54,276 nucleotides of DNA from Alphaproteobacteria bacterium (GTDB taxonomy: Bacteria > Pseudomonadota > Alphaproteobacteria > Rs-D84), in NCBI GenBank assembly GCA_009784815.1, contig WQXN01000006.1, positions 1 through 54,276 of the forward strand. Reading direction: 5' to 3'. Positions 1 to 8,442 of the stretch are shown one piece after another (within the stretch, counting starts at the first letter, position 1; each line of letters begins with the position of its first letter). The translations under genes and the position numbers were made by a program. The notes beneath the pieces are model-generated. The model did no database searches. It was not told the origin of the DNA and saw only the letters and a program-made list of their open reading frames with translations.

Positions 1-110
1 CTTACAGGGACTTAGATGTCCACATTCCAGTCGGTTTTTCTAGGCATTGAATGATTTATCCTCGATTTGCGATATTTATAGAATTTTTTGAGATTGTTAT
101 TTGTGATCGG
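1..110. repeat. Structured intergenic repeat, copy 1 (partial, left part outside window)
   Basis: The right arm and tail match the copy at 50338-50487: a stretch reading TTTTTCTAGG, then ATTGAA.GAT.TATCCTCG, then GATTTGCG and a TTTTTTGAG tail. The left arm is cut off or degenerate at the window edge. It lies upstream of a plus-strand gene, like the other copies (6588, 30867, 50338). About 60 further bases up to the PAP2 promoter hold nothing else I recognise. Confidence 0.6.
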
Positions 111-159
111 GATGGGATTTTTTTGGATTATTATTTATAAATCTAGGAATAGTCCCCTT

Positions 160-188
160 TTGAATTGATTGTTTGCGCCGTATAGCAT
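160..188 (+). promoter_or_regulatory. Promoter of the PAP2 gene
   Basis: TTGAAT (160-165), 17-bp spacer, TAGCAT (183-188). The ATG at 194 follows five bases later, so the mRNA should be leaderless. This excludes the upstream in-frame start at 173. Confidence 0.45.
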
Positions 189-193
189 GCGGC

Positions 194-724
194 ATGATCA
201 AAAAGATTATGCTTGGATTGGCGGTTGTATTTTTTGCGACGGATTCCGACGCGCGCCGCGCGCATTCCACGGTCGAGCAGATCGGAGACTGGCTGGAAGC
301 CGCTTTGCCCGCATATGCGCTTGGCTGGACTATGATGGAATCCGACTGGGAGGGCGCCAAGCAGCTGGCTTATTCATACTTTGCTACCATGGGGACCGTT
401 CATGGAATGAAATTGGCCATAGACGCCGAGAGGCCAGACGGCACCGACAACCGGTCTTTCCCAAGCGGGCATACGGCTTCGGCTTTCGCGGGCGCGACGT
501 TTATTCATAAGCGATATGGACTGGAACAAGCCGCAATTCCCTACGCTTTGGCCGCGTTCACGGGTTATTCACGCGTTTACGCCGACCGGCATTTCTGGGA
601 TGACGTGATCGCGGGTGCCGCCATAAGTTTCCTTTTTACCTGGATTTTGGTCGACCGGTATGAAAATTTCCAGGTGGCGGCCGATTTGAACTCGGCCAGG
701 CTTTCTTTCAAAATGGCGTTTTAG
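194..724 (+). CDS. PAP2-family phosphatase
   Basis: Membrane or periplasmic phosphatase of the PAP2 (phosphatidic acid phosphatase type 2) superfamily, acting on lipid phosphates or isoprenyl pyrophosphates. All three catalytic motifs are visible: K-x6-RP (KLAIDAERP), PSGH (SFPSGHTASAFAG) and the SR-x5-H-x3-D block (SRVYADRHFWDD). The N-terminus is short and hydrophobic (KKIMLGLAVVFFATDSDA), suggesting a signal peptide or anchor. At 176 residues it is at the short end of the family. The start at 194 is chosen because a promoter -10 lies at 183-188; an in-frame upstream start at 173 would precede it. It could process lipid A or undecaprenyl pyrophosphate; the substrate cannot be told. Confidence 0.85.
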   Translation: MIKKIMLGLAVVFFATDSDARRAHSTVEQIGDWLEAALPAYALGWTMMESDWEGAKQLAYSYFATMGTVHGMKLAIDAERPDGTDNRSFPSGHTASAFAGATFIHKRYGLEQAAIPYALAAFTGYSRVYADRHFWDDVIAGAAISFLFTWILVDRYENFQVAADLNSARLSFKMAF

Positions 725-749
725 CGTTATAATTTTTTTAATATTTAGC

Positions 750-780
750 TTGACAAAATAGTTTCGGGGGGGGGTATTAT
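750..780 (+). promoter_or_regulatory. Promoter with 9-G tract in the spacer (putative phase-variable)
   Basis: TTGACA at 750-755 and TATTAT at 775-780 bracket a 19-bp spacer ending in nine Gs (766-774). Losing two Gs would give the optimal 17-bp spacing. It drives the outer-membrane protein at 839. Confidence 0.7.
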
Positions 781-838
781 GTCAATACGTATTCGCAAAG
801 GTGCGATTCGAATCTAACTCTTAATAAGGAGAGAAAAA

Positions 839-1375
839 ATGAAAAATATATTTAGCAACAGCGCTTGTCGCACGGCTGCGTTGGTCGTTTTGATGGTGCT
901 TTTGGGCGCTCAAAAATCAAAGGCCGTCGCTCAGGAATCCGGGTTTAGGCCGGCTCTTAGTGTATCAGCTAATTCGAATTTTATCGGAGAAAATGGATTC
1001 AGCGTACCCGGAGCCGCGATCGGATTAGGCGTTGATAAAGAAGCGCTGCCGGGCGTATATGGCGCAGAGCTTGAATGGAAACTTAGTCCGTATGAGGTGT
1101 TCGATGATGAGAAAGGTGTGCGTGGGCGGCATTCTTTATCGGCTGTAGGTCGCTTTGGTATTCACCTTGAAAAGACCGGTTTTGGCTTTCGGACAGGATT
1201 TAAGGTAGGCTATGCGTTCGGAGATAACAATGGTTTCATTTATGGATTTTCTGCAGAACCCACGTGGAGGCATGACGACGGCGTTGAAATTTTCGCCGGT
1301 GTGGAGTCCGTGCTGGGCAATGACAATATAAGCGACAATGTCGTAAAGGCCGGCCTGCGGTTTATAATTAGATAG
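839..1375 (+). CDS. Small outer-membrane beta-barrel protein
   Basis: Predicted exported protein of 178 residues. A signal peptide (hydrophobic core AALVVLMVLLGA, cleavage near the AVA-QE region) is followed by alternating polar/aromatic strands and ends in an aromatic/Ile strand (AGLRFIIR) typical of outer-membrane barrels. A strong ribosome site (AAGGAGAG) lies just before the ATG. No specific family is recognised. Its promoter carries a 9-G spacer tract, so expression is probably phase variable, as is common for surface-exposed proteins. A 9-bp hairpin follows the stop codon. Confidence 0.7.
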   Translation: MKNIFSNSACRTAALVVLMVLLGAQKSKAVAQESGFRPALSVSANSNFIGENGFSVPGAAIGLGVDKEALPGVYGAELEWKLSPYEVFDDEKGVRGRHSLSAVGRFGIHLEKTGFGFRTGFKVGYAFGDNNGFIYGFSAEPTWRHDDGVEIFAGVESVLGNDNISDNVVKAGLRFIIR

Positions 1376-1390
1376 GGCATAATCCTTTGT

Positions 1391-1421
1391 CTATATGCGT
1401 CGCCAAAAACGCCGCATATAG
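1391..1421 (+). terminator. Hairpin after the outer-membrane protein gene
   Basis: Perfect 9-bp stem CTATATGCG (1391-1399) with CGCATATAG (1413-1421), followed by a weak T-rich stretch. Likely a terminator that insulates dnaE. Confidence 0.55.
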
Positions 1422-1434
1422 ACTCTTAATAGCG

Positions 1435-1463
1435 TTGACTTTTTGAGATTTGGCGGGTATATT
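1435..1463 (+). promoter_or_regulatory. Promoter of dnaE
   Basis: TTGACT (1435-1440), 17-bp spacer, TATATT (1458-1463). The ATG at 1473 is only nine bases beyond the -10, so the leader is at most about three bases. Confidence 0.6.
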
Positions 1464-1472
1464 TCGTATGAA

Positions 1473-4400
1473 ATGACCGACGCAAAATTCATACATCTTC
1501 GCCTTCATTCCGCGTATTCGTTGTCCGAAGGCGCGATACCGGTCAAAAGAATTCCGGAACTGTGCAAAAACATGAATATGCCCGCGGTCGCGATCACCGA
1601 CACCAACGCTTTGTTCGGTGCTCCTCAGTTTTCGGGACTTTGCTGCAAGAACGGAATTCAGCCCATAATCGGAATCACTATTTCATTCAATCAGCACGAC
1701 ACCGTCGATCCGAAAACAATCCGTCAGGACCAGCTGTCCGAGATCGCGCTTATAGTCCAATCCGAAGAAGGATTTCAAAATCTGTCCAAGCTTATCACCG
1801 ACGCTTATCTTCGATCGGATAATCTGCATCTTGGAGCGCATGTGACTTTCGACGAGTTGAGGGCCAGCAGCGCCGGTCTTATCTGTTTGTCCGGCGGCGT
1901 GAAAGGACCGATCAATACCGCGATATTGAATAACCAGGACAATCTTGCCCGCGAATTCGCCGATAGATTTTGTGAAATTTTTCCTGGGTGTTTTTATATC
2001 GAGCTTCAGCGCCACGGGCTAGAGTCCGAGATAAAATCCGAACCCGCCGCGCTGGACATAGCTTATGAAAAGAATATTCCAATCGTCGCCACCAACAACG
2101 TTTTCTTCGAAAGCCCCTCTCAGTTCGAGGCGTTCGACGCGCTTCTTTGCATAGCCGCTATCACCAAGATAATCGACCCGAACCGCCGCCGCGAAACCCC
2201 CGAGCATTACTTCAAATCAGTCGAACAAATGTGCGAAATATTTTCCGATCTGCCCGAAGCGATCGAAAACACCGTGAACATCGCCAAACGCTGCAGCTAT
2301 GTAATTCCGGCGCGCGGTCCGCTGCTTCCGAAATTCGCGCCGGACTTTGACCAGGAATGCGCAATGCTTCGCGATAAGACTATGGCCGGGCTTGCCGCGC
2401 GTTTGGACGACGCGGGCATAGTCGACGAGGTCGAGCGCAAAACTTATTTCGATCAGGCCGAGTTTGAGTTGTCCGTAATAATACGCATGAAATTTCCCGG
2501 TTACTTTCTTATCGTCGCCGACTATGTCGAGTGGTGCAAAAAGAACGACATATGGGTCGGTCCGGGACGCGGTTCGGGCGCGGGTTCCGTCGTAAGCTGG
2601 GCGCTTGGAATAACCAGCGGAAACGCGAATCCGTTCAAGTACCGACTTTTGTTCGAACGATTCCTTAACCCCGACCGAATTTCCATGCCGGACTTCGACA
2701 TAGACTTCGATCCCGACGGAATCGACCGCGTCATAGAATATCTTCAGCAAAAATATAATTTCAACCAGGTGTCGCGCATAATAACCTTCGGATCGCTAAA
2801 GGCCAAGGGAGTGATCCGCGACGTAGCGCGCGTCATGGGCCTGTCTTACGGCAAAGCCGACAGACTTGCCAAACTGATCGACAATATGGAGAAGGATCCG
2901 CTTCCGAAAATTATGGCCAAGACCCCGCAGATGCAAGAGATGGTCGCCGCGTCCGAAGAGCTTGCGAAGGTCATCGACATAGCGTCCCAGCTGGAAGGGC
3001 TTTACCGCCACGCCGGCATTCACGCCGCCGGAGTCGTAGTAGGAGACAGACCTCTGGTCGAGCTTGCGCCATTGTACAAAGACCCGTCCAACGCGATACC
3101 CGCGACGCAGTACGATATGAAGATAATCGAGGACGTCGGGCTTATCAAATACGATTTCCTTGGGCTTGCGACGCTTACGATTTTGAAGTACGCGACCAAG
3201 CTGATAAAGCAGAACTGCAACGCGGTGGTAGACGTCGAAAAAATTCCTTTGGACGATCCGAAGACTTTCAAAATTTTCCAAGAAGCAAGAACCGCCGGCG
3301 TATTCCAGTTGGAATCCCAGGGTATGCGCAACGCGCTGCGACAAATGAAGCCGACCATGTTTGAAGAGATAGTCGCCGTGATCGCGTTGTACAGACCCGG
3401 ACCGATGGCCATGATTCCCGATTTCATCGAACGCAAACACGGACGCCAGCCAGTCCATTATCCCCATCCGAAACTGGAAGAACTGCTTAAGGAAACCTAC
3501 GGGATACTTGTCTATCAGGAACAGATCATCGAAACATCGAAAAAGTTGGCGGGATTCACCCCCGGCGAGGCGGACGGGCTTCGCAAGGCCATGGGCAAAA
3601 AACTTAAAGACCTGATGGACTCTTTTAAGCCCAAGTTTATAAAAGGCTGCAAGGACGTGTCCCAGATACCGGAAGACGCCGCGACGGATATATGGAACCT
3701 TTTCGTGAAATTCGCCGAATACGGATTTAACAAAGCGCACTCGGTCTGCTATGGATTCATAACCAACCAATGCGCTTATCTGAAAGCGCACTACCCCGGC
3801 GAGTTCATAGCAGCCAGCATGAGCATCGGGACCAATCTAAACAACGCCGAAAAACTAAGCATGTTTATCGAGGACGCGACCTATGGATTCGGTCTTAAAA
3901 TAGTTCCGCCCGACATAAACTTGTCCAGCGCGCTTTTCATCACCCGCGGGCGCAACATAATATTCGCGCTTGCCGCGCTTAAGGGCGTCGGCGTCGGCGT
4001 CGCGGAAAACATAGTCGCAGCCCGAGGCGACAAACCTTTTAAAAATATAACCGATTTCGCAAAGCGATGCGAAGGAATTCTAAACAAGCTTGTGCTGGCG
4101 GCGTTCATAAAAACGGGCGTGATGGATTCGCTGGAAAAAAACCGCGCTAAACTTTACGCGAACATGGACAGGATAATCGGATACGGAGCCGCGTCCAAAA
4201 ACGCCGGCCCGTCGCTGTTCGACGTAGTCGGAAGCGACGATGTCGCCGAAGACAAGCTTGCCGGACAGCTGGACGAAGTTCCCGAATGGACTTTCGGCGA
4301 AAAACTTGCCGGCGAGTACGAGACGCTTGGGTTCTACGTATCGGCCCACCCGCTGGATCAGTTTAAGGGCATAATTTCGAAAAACGGAATGGTCAAGTCG

Positions 4401-4904
4401 TCGGCGAAGGTTCAGAATCTTCCGGACCGCACGAATATTCTGCTTCCGATGTTCGTCGAAAGCGTCAAGCTTCGCACCACGAAAGCGGGCAAGCCCATGC
4501 TGATCGCGAAAGGATCCGACTTGGACGGCAATGTCGAGGCGGTGTCCTTTTCGGACAACATAAACCAAATTTTTGACACAATGGACGGCGGCAAGCTGGT
4601 CATGCTTGCGGCGCGGGTCAGCATCCGCGACGAGCGAGCGTCAATTATGATAGATCGCGTGATACCGCTCGAGGATTGGATCGCGAACGAGGTGTCCAGC
4701 ATAACTTTGGAAATACATTCCGAGGATACGGTAAAAGATTTGCAAAGCGTGCTTGCGCCGCTTGCCAGCGGTTTGGTAAAGATAAAACTTGTCATACATT
4801 CGGGCGCAAAGATAACGACGGTCGTGCTTCCAAAGACTTACCGCATGACGGCGGTCGCATTGGACAGCATGACTAAACTTTCCCCGAAGATGGATATGGC
4901 ATGA
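1473..4904 (+). CDS. dnaE: DNA polymerase III subunit alpha
   Basis: Catalytic subunit of the replicative DNA polymerase, about 1143 residues (family about 1150). The N-terminal PHP domain opens with FIHLRLHSAYSL. The palm carries PDFDIDF at about residues 406-412, supplying catalytic aspartates. The fingers and thumb blocks GPGRGSGAGS, FGSLKAKGVIRDVARVMG, YRPGPM and YGFNKAHS follow, with HhH and OB-fold regions C-terminally. The ATG at 1473 is preferred over an upstream in-frame TTG at 1443 because it follows the -10 box directly and restores the usual N-terminus. The last four bases overlap rsmH (ATGA), so the two genes are translationally coupled. Confidence 0.97.
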   Translation: MTDAKFIHLRLHSAYSLSEGAIPVKRIPELCKNMNMPAVAITDTNALFGAPQFSGLCCKNGIQPIIGITISFNQHDTVDPKTIRQDQLSEIALIVQSEEGFQNLSKLITDAYLRSDNLHLGAHVTFDELRASSAGLICLSGGVKGPINTAILNNQDNLAREFADRFCEIFPGCFYIELQRHGLESEIKSEPAALDIAYEKNIPIVATNNVFFESPSQFEAFDALLCIAAITKIIDPNRRRETPEHYFKSVEQMCEIFSDLPEAIENTVNIAKRCSYVIPARGPLLPKFAPDFDQECAMLRDKTMAGLAARLDDAGIVDEVERKTYFDQAEFELSVIIRMKFPGYFLIVADYVEWCKKNDIWVGPGRGSGAGSVVSWALGITSGNANPFKYRLLFERFLNPDRISMPDFDIDFDPDGIDRVIEYLQQKYNFNQVSRIITFGSLKAKGVIRDVARVMGLSYGKADRLAKLIDNMEKDPLPKIMAKTPQMQEMVAASEELAKVIDIASQLEGLYRHAGIHAAGVVVGDRPLVELAPLYKDPSNAIPATQYDMKIIEDVGLIKYDFLGLATLTILKYATKLIKQNCNAVVDVEKIPLDDPKTFKIFQEARTAGVFQLESQGMRNALRQMKPTMFEEIVAVIALYRPGPMAMIPDFIERKHGRQPVHYPHPKLEELLKETYGILVYQEQIIETSKKLAGFTPGEADGLRKAMGKKLKDLMDSFKPKFIKGCKDVSQIPEDAATDIWNLFVKFAEYGFNKAHSVCYGFITNQCAYLKAHYPGEFIAASMSIGTNLNNAEKLSMFIEDATYGFGLKIVPPDINLSSALFITRGRNIIFALAALKGVGVGVAENIVAARGDKPFKNITDFAKRCEGILNKLVLAAFIKTGVMDSLEKNRAKLYANMDRIIGYGAASKNAGPSLFDVVGSDDVAEDKLAGQLDEVPEWTFGEKLAGEYETLGFYVSAHPLDQFKGIISKNGMVKSSAKVQNLPDRTNILLPMFVESVKLRTTKAGKPMLIAKGSDLDGNVEAVSFSDNINQIFDTMDGGKLVMLAARVSIRDERASIMIDRVIPLEDWIANEVSSITLEIHSEDTVKDLQSVLAPLASGLVKIKLVIHSGAKITTVVLPKTYRMTAVALDSMTKLSPKMDMA

Positions 4905-5734
4905 AGCACATACCCGTATTACTGAATCCGGTTTTGGAAGCCTTGGGCGATATTTCGGGCAAGACGATCATAGACGCTACTTTCGGAGCGGGCGGATATT
5001 CGCGCGCGTTTTTAGATCGCGGCGCAAAAGTCGTGGCGTTTGATCGCGATCCGAATGTGGTTCCTATCGACGGAGTGCGGCTGATCAGAAAGCCTTTCTC
5101 GGAAATAGATTCCGCAGATGTTCGGCCGGATGCCATAGTATTCGATCTTGGGGTTTCTTCGATGCAGCTGGACGAGAGCGCGCGCGGATTTTCACACCGC
5201 TTTGACGGGCCGCTTGATATGCGCATGTCGGGCAGCGGCGAGACGGCGGCGGACGCGGTAAATAATTTATCGGAAGCCGAATTGATAAAAATCATGCGCG
5301 ATTTCGGGGAAGAGCCCAAGGCAAAATTCATCGCACAGGAAATAATAAAGTCGCGGCCGATCAACACAACCCTGCAGTTTAAAGAAATAATAGAGCGCGC
5401 TTCGTTCGATCCCAAATCAGCCGTACGCGTATTCCAGGCTTTTCGAATTTACATTAACGACGAGCTTGGCGAGATAGATATAGCTTTGAAAAAAGCCGCC
5501 GCCATGCTTAAGCCCGGCGGGATTTTGGCAGTGGTATCGTTTCATTCGCTGGAAGATCGGATAGTAAAAGAATTTATGCGCAGCCTTACCGAAGCAAAGG
5601 GTGATCCGCGAATGCCGGCGATAAACAAGCCGGAATTTGTCAGCCTAATCCGCAATACAAAGCCTTCCCAGGAAGAGATCGCGACGAATCCGCGCGCCCG
5701 GTCGGCGACTTTGCGCGCCGTTAGGAAAAATTGA
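4901..5734 (+). CDS. rsmH: 16S rRNA (cytosine1402-N4)-methyltransferase
   Basis: S-adenosylmethionine-dependent RsmH/MraW, which N4-methylates C1402 of 16S rRNA in the ribosomal P site. It starts HIPVLLNPVLEAL as usual and has the SAM motif DATFGAGGYSRAFL, then FDLGVSSMQLD and the late block GGILAVVSFHSLEDRIVK. At 277 residues it is slightly shorter than typical (about 300). The start codon overlaps the dnaE stop (ATGA). In most bacteria rsmH heads the division/cell-wall cluster; here it follows dnaE and no mra/fts genes are adjacent, so the locus has been rearranged. Confidence 0.95.
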   Translation: MKHIPVLLNPVLEALGDISGKTIIDATFGAGGYSRAFLDRGAKVVAFDRDPNVVPIDGVRLIRKPFSEIDSADVRPDAIVFDLGVSSMQLDESARGFSHRFDGPLDMRMSGSGETAADAVNNLSEAELIKIMRDFGEEPKAKFIAQEIIKSRPINTTLQFKEIIERASFDPKSAVRVFQAFRIYINDELGEIDIALKKAAAMLKPGGILAVVSFHSLEDRIVKEFMRSLTEAKGDPRMPAINKPEFVSLIRNTKPSQEEIATNPRARSATLRAVRKN

Positions 5735-5763
5735 TTGTTTGTGCCGCCGAAATATGGTAGAAT
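5735..5763 (+). promoter_or_regulatory. Promoter of the 5789 outer-membrane protein
   Basis: TTGTTT (5735-5740), 17-bp spacer, TAGAAT (5758-5763), immediately after the rsmH stop. Confidence 0.5.
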
Positions 5764-5788
5764 CTTATCATTAACGGGAGACTCTATC

Positions 5789-6559
5789 ATGATTAAAAAA
5801 ATCGTTCTTGCTTCGATAATTACAGCCGCGACCGTTGTCGCAGCCAACGCCCAGCGTCCGGCCAACGACGAATGGCGGGACAGGCTTGTCATAATAAATC
5901 CGAACCAACGCGCCGAGGCGCAGAATTCTGCGGGCCCTTGGTATATGAGCGCGAAGGCGGCGCTTAACTTCGCGAATTTCAAGAACGAATATAAGGTTGT
6001 CGAAGCTCCGGTAGTGGCCGGCAGCGACAGGTACGCCGGTGCGCGCACAATAGGATTTGAGGTTGCCGGCGGGTATCAGATCGACCCGATGTGGAGGTTG
6101 GAACTTGCTTACGGATATTCGGGGGAATTCACAGACAAGGACGCCGGTGCAAATTTTTCCATGCTGAACCAGACCGTAATGGCGAACATAATGGCCAATC
6201 TGCAGCAGTGGGGAACCACATCGGTATATCTTGGAGCAGGTTTCGGCGCATCGATCCTACAGTCTCATTGGTGGGGTCCCGCTTTGGGCACTTCGTCCAA
6301 GAAAAGCAGTTTCAATCCCGCAGGACAGATCATATTTGGAGCCGAAGAGCAAGTGCATAGGAATTTCGCTTTGAACATACAGTACAGGATTTTATTCAAC
6401 AGCGGCATGAAGCATGATGTCGAAGGCGTGCAGTACTGCGTGCCGGGTAACGAAGCCGCGTGCCAGGCGAATCCCGAGAACTTTGTCGGGACGCTTTCGA
6501 CCGAGATTGAGAACGTGATCACCCACGGCATTATGGTCGGCGCCCGCGTCCTCTTTTAA
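5789..6559 (+). CDS. Outer-membrane beta-barrel protein (opacity/OmpW-like)
   Basis: Exported protein of 256 residues. A signal peptide (MIKKIVLASIITAATVVAANA) is followed by a mature chain with alternating strands typical of eight-stranded barrels: WYMSAKAALNFANF, GFEVAGGYQIDPMWRLELAYGY, TSVYLGAGFGAS, NFALNIQYRILF and a last strand HGIMVGARVLF ending in Phe. Two cysteines in the CVPGNEAAC segment may form a loop disulfide. The start at 5789 follows a GGGAG ribosome site; the in-frame TTG at 5735 is inside the promoter. The ligand or function is unknown; surface exposure is inferred. Confidence 0.75.
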   Translation: MIKKIVLASIITAATVVAANAQRPANDEWRDRLVIINPNQRAEAQNSAGPWYMSAKAALNFANFKNEYKVVEAPVVAGSDRYAGARTIGFEVAGGYQIDPMWRLELAYGYSGEFTDKDAGANFSMLNQTVMANIMANLQQWGTTSVYLGAGFGASILQSHWWGPALGTSSKKSSFNPAGQIIFGAEEQVHRNFALNIQYRILFNSGMKHDVEGVQYCVPGNEAACQANPENFVGTLSTEIENVITHGIMVGARVLF

Positions 6560-6587
6560 TAGGACAAAAAATCCAATCTCGGTTTTT

Positions 6588-6725
6588 CGTTTGCGGTCTA
6601 TATCGTCCACTACGCTTCGGAAAACGAACCCTTATGTACTTAGACGTACACCGCGGGTTCGTTTTCCTTGGTATTGGACGATCTATCCTTGCAAACGCGA
6701 CCTTGATAGGATTTTTTGGGATATT
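6588..6725. repeat. Structured intergenic repeat, copy 2
   Basis: Long imperfect hairpin with three nested helices: CGTTTGC (6588) with GCAAACG (6691); ATCGTCCA (6602) with TGGACGAT (6675); GGAAAACGAACCC (6619) with its exact complement at 6655; and an apical TGTAC/GTACA. A TTTTTTGGGATATTATT tail follows. The 303-bp gap from 6560 to 6862 holds only this element and a second TTTTTGGGATTATTATTT stretch before sspB. Confidence 0.8.
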
Positions 6726-6862
6726 ATTTTTTCATCGAAAACGCGATGCGCCGAATGGTTTTTGGGATTATTATTTATACTTGGCGTTGCGATGCGGCTA
6801 AGCATTTTTGAGTTATTTTATAACTTGCAAAATTGGCGATATAGGTTTATCTTGTTGATGCC

Positions 6863-7312
6863 ATGAACTACGATGTTTTTATTGAACGTTCCAAGATGTA
6901 CATAGTGCGCGAGGCTTTGCGCCACGTGCAGAGCCATGGGCTTGGAGGATCGACGCATTTCTACATCACCTTCAAGACCGGTTTCCGCGGCGTAAAGATT
7001 CCCGATTTTCTGAAAGCCCGGTATCCCGACGTCATAACCATAGTTCTGCAGCATTCTTTCACGAATCTAAACGTATCCGACACAGGGTTCGGAGTAGGGC
7101 TTGCGTTCAACGGGCAACCCTTTTACATAGTGGTCCCGTTCAATTCATTGGTAGAATTCAAAGATCCTTCGGTTAATTTTGTTCTGGGATTTATTCCCGA
7201 AGACAATTTCGAGACCGATTCGGTCGAGCAGAGCCTGCCCTTGGAAGGCGGAAGTTCGATTCCGCAAGCGTCCAGCAACATAATAGACTTGGAAAAGTTC
7301 CGTAAAAAATGA
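6863..7312 (+). CDS. sspB: ClpXP adaptor protein SspB (alphaproteobacterial type)
   Basis: Adaptor that tethers ssrA-tagged substrates to the ClpXP protease. The core fold is recognisable: HFYITFKTGFRGVKIPDFLKARYPDVITIVLQH, then FGVGLAFNGQPFYIVVPFNSLVEFKDPSVNFVLGF, which is the pattern of alphaproteobacterial SspB. The acidic linker ends with IDLEKFRKK, a plausible ClpX-binding tail. At 149 residues the length fits the family. The last bases overlap the following GT8 start (ATGA), an unusual partnership with a glycosyltransferase. A structured repeat lies upstream. Confidence 0.88.
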   Translation: MNYDVFIERSKMYIVREALRHVQSHGLGGSTHFYITFKTGFRGVKIPDFLKARYPDVITIVLQHSFTNLNVSDTGFGVGLAFNGQPFYIVVPFNSLVEFKDPSVNFVLGFIPEDNFETDSVEQSLPLEGGSSIPQASSNIIDLEKFRKK

Positions 7313-8442
7313 ACGTTAAAATAGCATTTTGTGCGGATGGAAAATGGTATCCGTATGTATCTGTGGCCATACAATCAATCATAGATAACTCGTCTATCGA
7401 TAGAAATTACGAAATATTCGTTCTGAATTACGACGCCGACGAATTTGCCTGCGATCGGATCAAATGGAAACTTCCGAAAAACGTTTCGGTTCAGTTCGTG
7501 GATATGTCGGAATACATCAAAAAGTACAGGATCGCCGATTGGTTCCATTCAGGCCGTCTGAACTACGCCGCGTACTTCAGACTGTTTTTGCCGCTTGTAC
7601 TGCCGGACGCGGACAAAGTCTTGTATCTTGATTCCGACGCCATTCCAGTCAGAGACGTTGCGGATTTATACGACATAGATTTGGGCGAAAACCTGGTAGG
7701 GGCCGCGCACGAAGTAATATACATGAAGGATAGCGAACGCGCCGGGCTGTCGGAAAAATTATATATGGGCGAGTTTTTCAATTATTGCGAGCGCGTCTTA
7801 GGCATGACGAAGCCCAGCGAAAAATATTTTAATTCCGGCGTCGTATTGATGAACCTTAGACAGATGCGCATTGAAAACACAATCGAACAATTTCTTAAAT
7901 ACGCCAAAATAAACAACGCTTATTTTCATGATCAGAATGTTTTGAACGCCGCGTGCCAGGACCGGGTTTTTTATATTCCCCAGGAATGGAACTTCATGAC
8001 GAATTGGTTCGCGGACAATAGTCAGTTTGTGGACAAGGGAATGCGCGACAAGTATCAGCAAATGCTGCGCGATAAAAGTTTCGGGATAATCCATTATTCG
8101 TGCTATCCCGAAACCCGGCCTTGGATTACCCCGCTGGCCCCGCTTGGCGAATATTGGTGGGGGGGGGCTAGGAACACCGCATTTTACGAATCAATTCTTG
8201 AAAATATATGCAAAGGCGAAATCCTGTCAAAATTGGCCGATATGGCCACTATAGAAGAGGCCATGCGCGCTGATTTGGATCACTTGAAGCTTTGGCGCAA
8301 AGGCGTGCTGTCAAACGGATTGAGGATCAAAATCCGCCGTTCAGAAACTCTGCAATTCATGACTTTGGGCTTGATCCCGAAAGTTGCGCGCAAGAAAAAG
8401 GAATGCCGCGACAAATTAAAAGCTTTGCTTGAATCAAAATAA
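7309..8442 (+). CDS. Glycosyltransferase family 8 protein (phase-variable candidate)
   Basis: GT8 retaining sugar transferase resembling LgtC/RfaJ-type lipooligosaccharide galactosyl/glucosyltransferases. It opens NVKIAFCADGKWYPYVSVAIQSI. The nucleotide-sugar/Mn2+ motif is DSD at about residues 108-110 in KVLYLDSDAIPV. Further blocks are YFNSGVVLMNL, FHDQNVLNAAC and IIHYSCYPETRPW. A basic, amphipathic C-terminus (RIKIRRSETL onward) suggests membrane association. A run of nine Gs (8159-8167) encodes W-G-G near residue 284; a one-base slip would truncate the last quarter of the protein. The start overlaps the sspB stop (ATGA). Confidence 0.88.
   Translation: MNVKIAFCADGKWYPYVSVAIQSIIDNSSIDRNYEIFVLNYDADEFACDRIKWKLPKNVSVQFVDMSEYIKKYRIADWFHSGRLNYAAYFRLFLPLVLPDADKVLYLDSDAIPVRDVADLYDIDLGENLVGAAHEVIYMKDSERAGLSEKLYMGEFFNYCERVLGMTKPSEKYFNSGVVLMNLRQMRIENTIEQFLKYAKINNAYFHDQNVLNAACQDRVFYIPQEWNFMTNWFADNSQFVDKGMRDKYQQMLRDKSFGIIHYSCYPETRPWITPLAPLGEYWWGGARNTAFYESILENICKGEILSKLADMATIEEAMRADLDHLKLWRKGVLSNGLRIKIRRSETLQFMTLGLIPKVARKKKECRDKLKALLESK
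8159..8167. repeat. 9-G homopolymer inside the GT8 coding sequence
   Basis: Nine consecutive Gs in frame within the codons for Trp-Gly-Gly. Candidate slipped-strand contingency tract; the present length keeps the gene in frame (ON). Confidence 0.75.

Noticed and set aside
2796-3791. 331-codon minus-strand frame inside dnaE
   Set aside because: Antisense to conserved polymerase motifs; a by-product of codon bias.
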